DNA of 64,000 bases from Bradyrhizobium sp. CCGB12 (GCF_024199845.1 NZ_JANADO010000001.1:8916001-8980000), one strand, 5' to 3'. Shown: positions 1 to 9,259, counted from the stretch's first letter. Notes: generated by a model from the letters alone, not told the origin. Numbers and translations: made by a program.

Positions 1-2
1 TC

Positions 3-989
3 GTGGTGCTGCGTCACGGCAAGGTGGTGGAGCAAGGTACGGTCGAAGAGGTTTTGCGAAGACCCAAGGCGGATTACACCCGCGAGTTGATCGATGCAGT
101 GCCGAAGGCGCGGCTCGACGAGATCCGGCGCACGGCGATCCACCCCGCGCCGCTGCTCGAAGTGATTGGTCTCGAGAAGACATTCCGGGTCAAGCGCGGC
201 CTGTTGCAGCCGCCGCGTGAAGTCGTCGCGGCCGACGGTATTTCGTTGATCCTGCACGAAGGCGAGACGCTCGCCGTCGTCGGCGAATCCGGTTCCGGCA
301 AGTCGACGCTCGGGCGCATGATCATGCGCCTGACCGAGCCGGATGGAGGTGCGATCCGCTTCAACGGCCAGGATCTGCGCCAGCTCCGCGGCGAGGCACT
401 GCGCCAGGCGCGAAAGCAGCTCCAGATCGTATTCCAGGATCCGTTTGCCAGCCTTGATCCGCGCCAGAAGGTCGGCGATGCCATTGCGCGTGGGCCGATG
501 GCCTATGGCACGTCGCGCACCGAGGCGATGGAGCAGGCGAAGAAGCTGCTGGTGCGGGTCGGCCTCAATGCCGCTGCGGCGGATCGTTATCCCCACGAAT
601 TCTCCGGCGGCCAGCGCCAGCGCATCTGCATTGCGCGAGCGCTGGCGCTCAAGCCGCGTGTGCTCATCGCCGACGAAGCCGTGTCGGCGCTCGACGTCTC
701 GGTCCAGGCTCAGGTGTTGGCCCTACTCGCCGAGCTTCGTCAGGAGATGAAGCTCGCGATGATCTTCATCACCCACGACCTGCGGATCGCCGCCGAGATC
801 GCCGACCGCGTCATCGTGCTCCAAAAGGGGCGCATCGTGGAAGAGGGTGCAACCGCCGGCGTCTTCACCGCACCGCAAGCAGCGTACACACGCGACCTGC
901 TCGATGCGATCCCGGGCCGCGACTTCTTCGATCAGCCCGGCTTTGCCAGTGCGGCCGGCCGAATTCCGACAGCAAGGATGAGTTCATGA
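3..989 (+). CDS. Peptide/nickel ABC transporter ATPase, fused type (5' partial)
   Basis: Cytoplasmic ATPase powering an oligopeptide/dipeptide-type ABC importer. The gene enters from the left edge: the first about 45 residues are the tail of one nucleotide-binding domain (with the ADYTRELI-type oligopeptide ATPase C-terminus), followed by a complete second domain. That domain shows Walker A GESGSGKST (about residues 94-102), a Q-loop (FQDPFASLDPR), the signature SGGQRQR and Walker B VLIADEA, then a final oligopeptide-type C-terminal segment. Two domains in one chain is the DppD-DppF fusion layout seen in YejF/GsiA-like proteins. It overlaps the following M20 hydrolase by ATGA, so the two are co-translated; importer permeases are presumably just outside the window. 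Confidence 0.93.
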   Translation: MVLRHGKVVEQGTVEEVLRRPKADYTRELIDAVPKARLDEIRRTAIHPAPLLEVIGLEKTFRVKRGLLQPPREVVAADGISLILHEGETLAVVGESGSGKSTLGRMIMRLTEPDGGAIRFNGQDLRQLRGEALRQARKQLQIVFQDPFASLDPRQKVGDAIARGPMAYGTSRTEAMEQAKKLLVRVGLNAAAADRYPHEFSGGQRQRICIARALALKPRVLIADEAVSALDVSVQAQVLALLAELRQEMKLAMIFITHDLRIAAEIADRVIVLQKGRIVEEGATAGVFTAPQAAYTRDLLDAIPGRDFFDQPGFASAAGRIPTARMSS

Positions 990-2281
990 CCGACGATCTT
1001 TCCCTTCCCGCCGGCGCGCGCGAGCGCATCGAGGCCGCCGTGGATGCCGCTTTCGACAAGCAGATCGACACGACCATTGCGTTCACGGCCATCCCGAGCA
1101 CGCGCGCGGCGGAAGCGCCGTGCCAGGACATGTTCGCAAAGCTGCTGCGGGATCGCGGCTATGAGGTCGACGACTGGGTCATCAGACAGGACGATCTGAA
1201 GACGCTGCCGGGTTATGGCCCGGTGGAGACCGATTTCACGCGCGCGCGCTCCGTCGTCGGCACCTATCGGCCGGCGAAGGAGGAGGGCCGATCGCTGATC
1301 CTGCAGGGGCATTGCGACGTGGTGCCGGCAGGCCCGCTCGACATGTGGGAACGGCCGCCGTTCCAGCCGACGGTCGAGGATGGCTGGCTCTATGGCCGCG
1401 GCGCCGGTGACATGAAGTCTGGCACCATCTCGGCGCTCTACGCGCTCGATGCGATCAAGGCAGCCGGCTACAAGTCCAAGGGCCGCATCCACCTGCAATC
1501 CGTGATCGAGGAGGAGAGCACCGGCCTCGGCGCGCTGTCGACGCTCCAGCGCGGTTATCGCGCCGATGTCTGCATCCTGCCCGAGCCGACCGACGAGAAG
1601 CTGATGCGCGCCCAGGTCGGCGTGATCTGGTTCCGCCTCAAGGTGCGCGGCATACCCGTCCATGTCGCGCGTGCCGGCACCGGCTCGAATGCGATCAAGG
1701 CCGCCATTCACCTGATCCAGAAGCTCGAAGGCCTTGAAGCCGAGTGGAACGAGCGTGCCAAAACGCATCCCTCCTTCAAGTCGGTCGATCATCCCCTCAA
1801 CTTCAATCCCGGCATCATCAAGGGCGGAGACTGGGCCTCCAGCGTTCCCGCCTGGTGCGATGTCGACTGCCGCATCGGCGTCCTGCCGGGCTGGAAGATC
1901 GCCGACGCCCAGGCCGAAATCCTGGATTTCGTCGCGAAGGCGGCGGGCTCACATCCGTTCCTCGCCAACAACCCGCCGGAGATCGTCTGGTCCGGCTTCC
2001 TGTCGCCGGGCTATGAGGCGACCGAGATTCAGGAGAGCGAAGCCGTTCTGGCGCCGGTCTACGAGCACGTGTTTGGCCGCAAGCTGACCAGCTTCTCGTC
2101 CACCGCGTTGACCGATGCCCGCTTCTACGGGCTCGACTTCGGCGTCCCCGCCTTCTGTTTCGGTGCCAGGATGGAGGGTGCACACGGCTTCAACGAGCGC
2201 GTCGATCTTGCTTCGGTCAGGCGCGTCACCAAGGCGCTCGCGCTGTTTACCGCGGGTTGGTGCGGCATCGAGACCAGGTAA
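986..2281 (+). CDS. M20 family metallopeptidase/deacylase (ArgE/DapE-like)
   Basis: Predicted two-zinc cytosolic amidohydrolase acting on N-acylated amino acids or small peptides; 431 residues, the usual family length. Visible landmarks are LQGHCDVVPAG (metal ligand His109, catalytic-site Asp111), GRGAGDMKSG (bridging Asp142), the glutamate cluster IEEES (175-177, general base and ligand) and PEPTD (Glu200). The C-terminal part has the family GARMEGAHGFNERVDL segment carrying the last histidine ligand. The start overlaps the stop of the ABC ATPase (ATGA), indicating an import-then-hydrolyse unit for a peptide or acyl-amino acid. Exact substrate cannot be read from sequence. Confidence 0.92.
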   Translation: MTDDLSLPAGARERIEAAVDAAFDKQIDTTIAFTAIPSTRAAEAPCQDMFAKLLRDRGYEVDDWVIRQDDLKTLPGYGPVETDFTRARSVVGTYRPAKEEGRSLILQGHCDVVPAGPLDMWERPPFQPTVEDGWLYGRGAGDMKSGTISALYALDAIKAAGYKSKGRIHLQSVIEEESTGLGALSTLQRGYRADVCILPEPTDEKLMRAQVGVIWFRLKVRGIPVHVARAGTGSNAIKAAIHLIQKLEGLEAEWNERAKTHPSFKSVDHPLNFNPGIIKGGDWASSVPAWCDVDCRIGVLPGWKIADAQAEILDFVAKAAGSHPFLANNPPEIVWSGFLSPGYEATEIQESEAVLAPVYEHVFGRKLTSFSSTALTDARFYGLDFGVPAFCFGARMEGAHGFNERVDLASVRRVTKALALFTAGWCGIETR

Positions 2282-2318
2282 TCCGAAGAAGGAACTCGCC
2301 AAACTGGGAGGTTCGCGA

Positions 2319-2954
2319 ATGGACAGCCGGGGTGCAGGCGGCAAGCCGCCGGTGAAGACGCAAGAAGATCTGCGTGCCCATTTCGGGCAGCTCAACCTGC
2401 TTGCCGAGAAGAAGGTTCTCAATCATCTCGACAAGTTCTGCCGCGACTTCATCGCGCTGTCCCCGTTCCTCGTCCTCGCCAGCAGCGACGGTAACGGCCA
2501 TGCCGATGCCAGCCCGCGCGGCGACGCGCCGGGCTTCGTCGCCGTGCTCAACGACAAGACGCTGCTGATCCCTGATCGGCGCGGCAACAACCGCGTCGAT
2601 ACCTTTGGCAACATCCTCACATCACCAGGGATCGGCTTGATCTTCCTGGTGCCGGGGATCAACGAGACCCTGCGCGTCAATGGCCGCGCCGAGATCTCGC
2701 AGGATGCGGAACTCCTGACACCTCTGGCGGTGCAGAATGTCGTCCCGATCATCGGGCTCAAGATCCACGTCGAGGAGACCTATTTCCACTGCGGCAAGGC
2801 GCTGATGCGCTCGAAGCTGTGGAATCCAGCCGCGCAGGTCGAGCGCAACAGCTTCCCGACGCTCGGCCGCATCATCGCCGAGCAGACCGCAGCCATTGCG
2901 GTCCCAGAGGCCGAGAAGGTGATGGAAGAAGGGTACCGTACGAGGCTCTACTGA
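2319..2954 (+). CDS. Pyridoxamine 5'-phosphate oxidase-like flavin-binding protein (MSMEG_1061-type)
   Basis: 211-residue split-barrel protein of the PNPOx-like superfamily, which binds FMN or F420/heme-like cofactors. The core includes SPFLVLASSDGNGHADASPRG and the DRRGNNRVDTFGNI segment typical of the subgroup usually named MSMEG_1061 family. The ATG at 2319 was chosen over an upstream in-frame start because GGGAGG lies 7 bases before it and the protein then begins at the family boundary. It follows the M20 gene by 37 bp in the same direction and is probably co-transcribed; substrate unknown. Confidence 0.85.
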   Translation: MDSRGAGGKPPVKTQEDLRAHFGQLNLLAEKKVLNHLDKFCRDFIALSPFLVLASSDGNGHADASPRGDAPGFVAVLNDKTLLIPDRRGNNRVDTFGNILTSPGIGLIFLVPGINETLRVNGRAEISQDAELLTPLAVQNVVPIIGLKIHVEETYFHCGKALMRSKLWNPAAQVERNSFPTLGRIIAEQTAAIAVPEAEKVMEEGYRTRLY

Positions 2955-2956
2955 GA

Positions 2957-3310
2957 ATGACCAATCTCATGTCCTGGGGACAACGGGCCGCCACGCTGTT
3001 CGATTGCGAGAAGACGCCGGCGACCGCGCGGCATGGCCGTGACAAACCATCCTCTGGCTTCCGCTGCCACGCTGGAAATGATGGCCGTCGGCGGCAATGC
3101 GATCGAGGTCCGTCGCGGCACTGTTCACGCTGTCCGTGGTCGAGCCGATGATAGTCGGCATTTTTGGCGGCGTCGCCGTGATCCGGCTCGCTGACGGCTG
3201 AATCACGACGATCGACGGTTTGTCCGCCGCACCGGCGGCGTGCCGCCTGACAGCGACAACCCGGTGTTCCGATCGCTGCCCGGACTACATGGAGACCGAT
3301 GATTGCCCGC
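2957..3310 (+). pseudogene. Gamma-glutamyltransferase remnant (5' end, frameshifted)
   Basis: The three forward frames together spell the N-terminus of a gamma-glutamyltransferase: SWGQRAATLFDCEKTPATARHG in one frame, MAVTNHPLASAATLEMMAVG (from about 3034) in the next, then ALFTLSVVEPMIVGIFGG and VAVIRLADG ending in a stop at 3201, and a last traceable piece around ATCRL...CPDYMETDD to about 3310. At least two frameshifts and an internal stop separate the pieces, and the remaining roughly 450 residues of the enzyme, including the catalytic threonine region, are absent. It begins 2 bases after the PNPOx-like stop, so a former operon member of the peptide uptake locus has decayed here. Confidence 0.75.
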
Positions 3311-4021
3311 GATTCTCAGGTCTCTCGAGATCCGCCAGGAGGTCTCCGAAGCGAATTGCTCGCCAAACCGCCGCCGCCATCCGCCGAGTGCTCCGATACG
3401 CGGGACGCAAGGTTTTCGATATACGCTGGGGCGTAGGTAGTCGGAAATCTCCCTGTCATTCGGCTTGCAATATTTGAACGCCGATTGACACAGCATAGCC
3501 TTTCGCTTCGTCGCCGACATTCACGAGGTCGACCACGGTCAGCCCGTTGCCAGTGTCAAAGTTCGAGGCCAGCGCACCAATCGCTGCTAGAGGAGCGAAG
3601 ATCGACTTCGCGTTTTGAGACAAATGCTCGCCGAATTTGACGCGCGATATGCGCTAGAGAGCGCTTCGGATTGGGCATTTGCGCGATGTGTCGTTAAGCC
3701 TCACCAATCGGTGCGGCGTGCTGGCACAAACTGCACATCACAGCTGGCCAATCTTCGGTTACCGTTCACAACCTTAGCGAGATCAATCGGATGCGCCTGC
3801 GTATGGGAGGGCGCACGCGGCAGGGCTTTTCCACGGGGGTGATAAACGTGCGCGCGAAAGGAAAGTGACGTTGACGCAATGAGGCGCCTTCGTCGCGAGT
3901 CTCAAGCGCCAAGAAAGAGGACCAGACAATGCGTCCAGAGTGCCGGGCAATATTCCGTCTTCGGTATCTACCGAAGTTCGTTGCGTAAGCCGGGTGGAAT
4001 GCGCGTATCGGAGTTTCCACC
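3311..4021. other. Gene-poor stretch between the GGT remnant and the sulfatase cluster
   Basis: No convincing gene. Forward frames are short and family-less. On the minus strand 3456-3650 is open and protein-like (it would include GLTVVDLVNVGDEAKG) but has an upstream in-frame stop and no start codon or ribosome site, so it is at most another relic. The promoter for the downstream cluster should lie in the last 150 bases, but no clear -35/-10 pair stands out. Confidence 0.4.
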
Positions 4022-5029
4022 ATGCTGCGGGCGGACCCGGGTCATTGCGAGTGGTTGCCGGATGATTTGAAGACCGGCGATATGGTCTTCATTCCCGGCG
4101 GGACCTTCCACATGGGATCCGATCACCATTACCCCGAGGAGGCGCCGAGCCATCGCGTCTCCGTCGACGGCTTCTGGATCGATCGCACGCCGGTCACCAA
4201 CAGGCAGTTCAAGCAATTCGTCAACGCCACCGGCCACGTCACCGAAGCGCAGATCGTTCCGGATCCCAAAAATTATCCGGGCGCGCTGAAGGAGATGCTC
4301 TACGCGGGATCGCTGGTGTTCTCGCCGCTGCCGCGCATCAAAGATCTCCAAGACTGGAGCCAGTGGTGGTCGTTCATGCGGGACGCCAACTGGCGCCATC
4401 CCTATGGTCCCGGCAGCAACATCAAGGGCCTCGACGATCACCCCGTCGTCCACGTCTCCTATAGCGACGCGGCCGCCTATGCGCGCTGGGCCGGCAAGGA
4501 TCTGCCGACGGAGGCGGAGTGGGAGTTCGCCGCGCGTGGCGGCCTTGACGATTCCGAGTTCGCCTGGGGCGATGCGCTGATGCCGGGCGGCAGGCACATG
4601 GCCAACATCTGGCAGGGCAGCTTCCCAGTCCAGAATCTCGGCGAGGATGGGTTCGAGCGTACCTCGCCGGTCATGGCTTTCCCGCCGAACGGCTACGGCC
4701 TCTCCGACATGATCGGCAATGTCTGGGAGTGGACGTCCGACTGGTGGTCGGCGAAGCACCATGCGGACGCTGCAAAGCCCTGTTGCATTCCACGCAACCC
4801 ACGCGGCGGTCGAGAGGAGGCGAGCTTTGATCCATGTCAACCAAGCGTCCGCATCCCCCGGAAAGTATTGAAGGGCGGCTCGCATCTTTGCGCACCCAAT
4901 TACTGCCGACGCTACCGTCCCGCGGCGAGGCACGCCGAGCCGATCGACACCTCGACCAGTCACGTCGGGTTCCGCTGCGTGATGCGGATACCTGCTGACA
5001 CGAGCTCACCGATACCTTCTGCAAAGTAG
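4022..5029 (+). CDS. Formylglycine-generating enzyme (sulfatase-modifying factor, SUMF1 family)
   Basis: Cytoplasmic oxygenase-type enzyme that converts the active-site cysteine of sulfatases to formylglycine. The 335-residue protein is a complete FGE-sulfatase domain: FIPGGTFHMGSD at the start, LPTEAEWEFAARGG in the middle, GLSDMIGNVWEWTSDWW, and the terminal GGSHLCAPNYCRRYRPAAR followed by TSTSHVGFRC. The two cysteines C290 and C295 have the spacing and context of the copper-binding catalytic pair of aerobic FGEs, so this is likely an active maturase rather than one of the cysteine-less relatives (EgtB, PvdO). No signal peptide, consistent with modifying substrates before export. It sits 10 bp upstream of sulfatase 1. 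An internal ATG at 4082 is an alternative start. Confidence 0.92.
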   Translation: MLRADPGHCEWLPDDLKTGDMVFIPGGTFHMGSDHHYPEEAPSHRVSVDGFWIDRTPVTNRQFKQFVNATGHVTEAQIVPDPKNYPGALKEMLYAGSLVFSPLPRIKDLQDWSQWWSFMRDANWRHPYGPGSNIKGLDDHPVVHVSYSDAAAYARWAGKDLPTEAEWEFAARGGLDDSEFAWGDALMPGGRHMANIWQGSFPVQNLGEDGFERTSPVMAFPPNGYGLSDMIGNVWEWTSDWWSAKHHADAAKPCCIPRNPRGGREEASFDPCQPSVRIPRKVLKGGSHLCAPNYCRRYRPAARHAEPIDTSTSHVGFRCVMRIPADTSSPIPSAK

Positions 5030-5039
5030 GGAGTATCAA

Positions 5040-6680
5040 ATGGGAAGTGACGTGAAGGACAAGGCAAAGACGACTGCAAATCCAAACGAGAACAGCCGAA
5101 CGTCGCTATTCCGTAGCCTGCTCGCCGCGGCGCTGATTGCGACGAGCTTAAGCCCCTTTGTCACGACGCCAGCCATCGCGCAGCAGCCGAACACGGCCAG
5201 GCCCAACATCCTCGTCATCTTCGGCGATGACGTCGGCCAGTCCAACATCAGCGCCTATACACGGGGCCTCGTCGGCTACAAGACTCCGAATATCGATCGC
5301 ATCGCCAACGAAGGCATGATCTTCACCGACTACTACGCGGAGAACAGCTGCACCGCCGGCAGGTCTACCTTCATCACAGGGCAAGTCTGCCTGCGCACTG
5401 GCCTTTGTAAGGTCGGCGTCCCCGGCGCGACCGTCGGCTTGCAGGATCGCGACGTCACCATCGCCCAGGCGCTGAAGCCGCTCGGCTACGCGACGGGCCA
5501 GTTCGGCAAGAACCATCTGGGTGATCGCGACGAATATCTGCCGACCAAGCATGGCTTCGACGAGTTCTTCGGCAACCTCTATCACCTCAATGCGGAGGAA
5601 GAGCCTGAGCGGCCCTATTACCCCAAGAACGATGCTGCCTTTGTCAAAAGCAACTCGCCACGCGGGGTGCTGAAGGCGTCCGCCGACGGCAAGATCGAGG
5701 ATACGGGGCCGCTGAACCGCAAGCGAATGGAAACGGTCGACGACGAGACCACGGACGCGGCAATCGATTTCATCAAGCGGCAGGCGAGAGCCAACAAGCC
5801 GTTCTTTACCTGGATGAATACCACGCGCATGCATGCGTTCACTCATGTGCGCGCCTCGATGCAGGGACAGAGCGGCATGCCAGGCAACGAATATGCCGAC
5901 GGCATGATCGAGCATGATGGCGACGTCGGAAAGCTTCTCAAGACGCTCGACGAGCTCGGTATCGCCAACAACACCATCGTGGTCTACTCTACCGACAATG
6001 GTCCCAATCAGTGGTCGTGGCCGGACGCCGCGACGACGCCGTTCCGTAGCGAGAAGGACACCAACTGGGAAGGTGCGTTCCGCGTCCCGGCGATGATCCG
6101 CTGGCCCGGCCGCATCAAGGCGGGTGAAGTCTCCAACGAGATGGTCTCCGGCCTCGACTGGTTTCCGACGCTTCTTGCCGCGGCCGGCGATACCGACATC
6201 AAGGATCGCCTGCTGAAGGGCACGGACCTCGGCGGCAAGTCATTCAAGGTGCATCTCGATGGTTACAACCAATTGCCCTATTTAACGGCACAACAGCCGA
6301 AATCGGCCCGCAGCGAATTCTTCTATTTTAACGATGACGGCGACATGGTCGCCTATCGCTACAACGACTGGAAGATCGTATTCTGTGAGCAGCGCAAGCC
6401 CGGTGGCTTCGAGGTCTGGTCGAACCCGTTCACCTGCCTGCGAGCGCCGAAGATCTTCAACCTGCGGATGGACCCGTTCGAGCGGGCCGACGTCGTTTCC
6501 GACCAATATTACGACTGGTTCGGGAAGAACGGCTATCTGATTTCGTATGGCGTCTGGCGCGTGGCACCATTCCTTCAGACGTTCAAGGAGTTTCCGCCGA
6601 GCCAGCGCTCCGCGAGCTTTAGCATTGACCAGATGGTCGATGCGTTGATGAAGACGCTCGACAAGGCCGCGCCGAAATAG
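5040..6680 (+). CDS. Arylsulfatase-type sulfatase 1, Sec-exported
   Basis: 546-residue type I sulfatase hydrolysing sulfate esters, predicted periplasmic. An N-terminal hydrophobic stretch (about residues 24-46, ending AIA before QQP) looks like a Sec signal with a rather long polar lead. Catalytic landmarks: metal-binding FGDD (Asp63, Asp64), the formylglycine motif SCTAGR with Cys104 and Arg108, GQFGKNHLGD, and STDNG for the distal metal ligands. The third motif position is Ala instead of the commoner Pro, which FGEs still accept. The ATG at 5040 has GGGAG 8 bases upstream. It is close in sequence to the sulfatase at 13.2 kb and lies directly after the FGE gene. Confidence 0.93.
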   Translation: MGSDVKDKAKTTANPNENSRTSLFRSLLAAALIATSLSPFVTTPAIAQQPNTARPNILVIFGDDVGQSNISAYTRGLVGYKTPNIDRIANEGMIFTDYYAENSCTAGRSTFITGQVCLRTGLCKVGVPGATVGLQDRDVTIAQALKPLGYATGQFGKNHLGDRDEYLPTKHGFDEFFGNLYHLNAEEEPERPYYPKNDAAFVKSNSPRGVLKASADGKIEDTGPLNRKRMETVDDETTDAAIDFIKRQARANKPFFTWMNTTRMHAFTHVRASMQGQSGMPGNEYADGMIEHDGDVGKLLKTLDELGIANNTIVVYSTDNGPNQWSWPDAATTPFRSEKDTNWEGAFRVPAMIRWPGRIKAGEVSNEMVSGLDWFPTLLAAAGDTDIKDRLLKGTDLGGKSFKVHLDGYNQLPYLTAQQPKSARSEFFYFNDDGDMVAYRYNDWKIVFCEQRKPGGFEVWSNPFTCLRAPKIFNLRMDPFERADVVSDQYYDWFGKNGYLISYGVWRVAPFLQTFKEFPPSQRSASFSIDQMVDALMKTLDKAAPK

Positions 6681-6698
6681 CTGGCGCGAAACAGCGTC

Positions 6699-6722
6699 CC
6701 GGCCGCCCATCCCGGCGGCCGG
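6699..6722 (+). terminator. GC-rich hairpin between sulfatase 1 and moxR (attenuator-like)
   Basis: A perfect 9-bp stem CCGGCCGCC/GGCGGCCGG with a 6-base loop lies in the only sizeable gap (66 bp) between the FGE-sulfatase pair and the MoxR genes. There is no following T-run, so it is not a canonical intrinsic terminator; partial attenuation or mRNA end stabilisation would both be consistent with separating stoichiometries of the two halves. Confidence 0.45.
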
Positions 6723-6746
6723 AATCGTTCCCATCGAGGGACAGCG

Positions 6747-7781
6747 ATGCCTGATCCCCAGATCAACCGACCGCAGACCGTGACAGAGCCGGCAAGTCCG
6801 AAACACTCGTCAGCGCGATACGCCGTGCTCGATCTCAAGTCGCGCATCGGCAAGTCCGTGCTCGGCCAGGACCATCTCGTCGAGAGCATGCTGATCGGGC
6901 TGCTTGCAAACGGCAATCTCCTGATCGAGAGCCTGCCCGGACTTGCCAAGACACGCGCGGTCAAGACGCTCGCGAAGCATCTCGCTGCCGATCTGTCGCG
7001 TGTACAGTTTACGCCGGATCTGCTGCCGTCGGACGTCACCGGCGCGGAGATCTACGTTCAGACCGACAAGGGTGGCCAGTTTCAGTTTCAGAAGGGCCCG
7101 ATCTTCGCCAATCTGGTGCTCGCCGACGAGATCAACCGTGCTCCGGCCAAGGTGCAGTCGGCGCTGCTCGAGGCCATGGAGGAGCGCCAGGTCACGGTCG
7201 CCGGCAAGACCTACAAGATGCCTGCGCTGTTCATGGTGCTCGCGACCGAGAACCCGATCGAGCAGGAAGGAACGTATCCCTTGCCCGAGGCGCAGCTCGA
7301 CCGCTTTCTGATGCATGTCGTCATCACCTATCCGGACGAGGCGACGGAAGGCGAGATCATCAGGCTCAACCGCGCCGAGAACGCGCAAGCATCGAAGGAC
7401 AATGCCTCCGATCCATCGTCGATCCCGCAGCAAGCCGTCCTGGATGCGCGCGGCGAGATCGACGGCATCTTCGTGTCGGACCTCGCCCAGAAATACATGG
7501 TCGACCTCATCTACGCGACGCGCTTCCCCGGTCGCTATGGCGAGCCCTTGAGCAAGTGGATCCAGGTCGGCGCCAGCCCGCGCGGCAGCCTCGCACTCGA
7601 TCGCTGCGCGCGTACCCGCGCCTGGCTCGACGAATACGACTTTGTGACGCCCGACCACGTCCGCGCCGTCGCCCACGACTGCCTGCGGCACCGGATCATC
7701 CTCAGCTACGAGGCAGTGTCGCAAGGCGTCACACCCGATCAGGTGATCGACAAGATCACCGAGCTCGTCGCAGCAGCCTGA
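6747..7781 (+). CDS. MoxR-family AAA+ ATPase
   Basis: 344-residue AAA+ ATPase of the MoxR group, chaperone-like machines that work with von Willebrand A proteins to insert metals or remodel protein complexes. It shows the MoxR-type P-loop SLPGLAKTRAVK, Walker B VLADEINRAPAKVQSALLEAMEE, sensor-1 VLATENPIEQEGTYPLPEAQLDRF and the C-terminal lid with the family arginine segment (ASPRGSLALDRCARTRAW). No membrane segment. The DUF58 gene follows after 7 bp. Its partners here are the DUF58, vWA and BatD-like proteins, and its position between two sulfatases suggests a client relationship, which is inference. Confidence 0.95.
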   Translation: MPDPQINRPQTVTEPASPKHSSARYAVLDLKSRIGKSVLGQDHLVESMLIGLLANGNLLIESLPGLAKTRAVKTLAKHLAADLSRVQFTPDLLPSDVTGAEIYVQTDKGGQFQFQKGPIFANLVLADEINRAPAKVQSALLEAMEERQVTVAGKTYKMPALFMVLATENPIEQEGTYPLPEAQLDRFLMHVVITYPDEATEGEIIRLNRAENAQASKDNASDPSSIPQQAVLDARGEIDGIFVSDLAQKYMVDLIYATRFPGRYGEPLSKWIQVGASPRGSLALDRCARTRAWLDEYDFVTPDHVRAVAHDCLRHRIILSYEAVSQGVTPDQVIDKITELVAAA

Positions 7782-7788
7782 GGCGGGT

Positions 7789-8775
7789 ATGACCGGGACA
7801 TCAGCCAAATTGCCGGGTGTCTATGTCGGTCTCGACGATCTGATCGCGCTCGAATATGGCGGACGCAAGGTCTCGTTTCTGCCCCGCCAGCCGGTGCACA
7901 GCCTGCTCTCCGGCCGCTTCGCCTCGCGCATGCGTGGTCGTGGCCTGAACTTCGAGGAGATCAGGGATTATCGCGCCGGCGACGATGTCCGCACGATCGA
8001 CTGGAAGGTAACGGCGCGCCTGCGCAAGCCGCACATCCGCGTCTTCAACGAGGAGCGCGACCGGCAAACGATCATCGTTGTCGACCAGCGCCTGTCGATG
8101 TTCTTCGGCAGCCGACGCGCGATGAAATCGGTGACGGCGGCCGAGGCCGCCGCGATCGGGGCGTGGCGGGTGCTTGGCGTCGGCGACCGCATCGGCGCCG
8201 TCGTTTTCGGCGATCGCGACGTCGTGGAGGTGAAGGCGCGCCGCAGTCGGGCAACCGTGCTTCAGATCCTCGGCGCCATCGTCGCGCAGAACCAAGCACT
8301 CGGTGTCGGGCGCGGCCTCGTCTCCGCGCCGGCGATGCTCAACGTTGCGCTCGATCGCGCCCGGCGCCGCGCGCCGCATGATGCTGTCGTGATCGTCATC
8401 AGCGATTTCGACGGAGTGGACGACGCCACGCGCGAGATAGTCACCGCGCTGGCCCGGCACAACGACGTGATCGCAGCGCTGGTCCATGATCCCCTGCAAA
8501 GCGATCTGCCGCCTTCGGCCAGCATGACCGTGACCGACGGCGAATTGCAGATCCGGCTCGATGTCGGGCGCGACAGTGTCCGCAGGAGCGTATCGCAGGC
8601 CACGCAGGATCGCCTGAAAGGCATCTTCGCCTGGACGCACGAACTCGGAATTCCCGTGCTGCCGCTCAGTGCGGCGGAGGACACCGCGGCGCAGCTCCGC
8701 CGCCTGCTTGGTGGACTGGCGGCCCGCCATGGTCGCACAGCCGCACACAGTCCGATGGAGGCGGCCCTTGGCTGA
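7789..8775 (+). CDS. DUF58 domain protein (MoxR partner)
   Basis: 328 residues with the DUF58 hallmark RDYRAGDDVRTIDWKVTARL near residue 60-80 and a following vWA-like fold (IIVVDQRLSMFFGS, VIVISDFDGVDD). The MIDAS Asp-x-Ser-x-Ser is replaced by DQRLS, so a canonical metal site is incomplete. Unlike many DUF58 proteins it has no N-terminal membrane hairpin and is likely cytosolic. DUF58 proteins are almost always encoded directly after moxR and are thought to act as adaptors. The next gene begins inside the last codons of this one. Confidence 0.9.
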   Translation: MTGTSAKLPGVYVGLDDLIALEYGGRKVSFLPRQPVHSLLSGRFASRMRGRGLNFEEIRDYRAGDDVRTIDWKVTARLRKPHIRVFNEERDRQTIIVVDQRLSMFFGSRRAMKSVTAAEAAAIGAWRVLGVGDRIGAVVFGDRDVVEVKARRSRATVLQILGAIVAQNQALGVGRGLVSAPAMLNVALDRARRRAPHDAVVIVISDFDGVDDATREIVTALARHNDVIAALVHDPLQSDLPPSASMTVTDGELQIRLDVGRDSVRRSVSQATQDRLKGIFAWTHELGIPVLPLSAAEDTAAQLRRLLGGLAARHGRTAAHSPMEAALG

Positions 8776-9259
8776 AGCTCCCTCCTTGAAAGCCGATCCC
8801 GTTGCCGGCCTGATCGACATCCCGTTGCCACACGCGGTGAGCCTCTGGCCGCAGACCTGGGAGGCGCGGCTTGCAATCGTGCTGCTGCTGGCCGCGATCG
8901 GCGCGGCAGTGTGGCGCTTTACCCATCTGCGCCGCATCAACCGCTATCGCCGGGAAGCTCTCGCCGAGCTTTACCGGATCGAGCACGCCCGCAATTCCGG
9001 ATCGCCGGAACTGCTGTCGAAATTGACCGTGCTGGTGAGGCGCACGGCGCTTGCTGCGTTTTCCCGCGAACAGGTCGCGCCTCTGGTTGGACCGGCCTGG
9101 CTCTCCTTCCTCGATCGCAGCTACGGCGGCGAGGAATTCTCGCAGGGTGTCGGCCGGCTGCTCGTGAGCGGTCCTTATCGGCAGATGCCGCCCGATGGTG
9201 CCGAATTGCAATCGCTGCTCCGCCTCGTCCGCCGCTGGATCAGGGGGCACCATGCTTGA
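8768..9259 (+). CDS. DUF4381-type membrane protein of the MoxR-Bat cluster
   Basis: Small 163-residue protein with one membrane helix (about residues 31-50, LAIVLLLAAIGAAVWRF) preceded by a short periplasmic-like lead (IDIPLPHAVSLWPQTWE) and followed by a cytosolic helical domain containing LTVLVRRTALAAFSREQVAPLVG. This matches the DUF4381 pattern found in moxR-bat operons. The TTG at 8768 is preferred because GGAGG lies 6 bases upstream and the protein then begins at the family start; an ATG at 8729 would extend it deep into the DUF58 gene. It overlaps both neighbours, indicating translational coupling. Confidence 0.82.
   Translation: MAEAPSLKADPVAGLIDIPLPHAVSLWPQTWEARLAIVLLLAAIGAAVWRFTHLRRINRYRREALAELYRIEHARNSGSPELLSKLTVLVRRTALAAFSREQVAPLVGPAWLSFLDRSYGGEEFSQGVGRLLVSGPYRQMPPDGAELQSLLRLVRRWIRGHHA

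Noticed and set aside
3456..3650. Minus-strand stretch translating to protein-like sequence including GLTVVDLVNVGDEAKG
   Set aside because: In-frame stop upstream, no start codon or ribosome site, no family recognised; too short to call even as a remnant.
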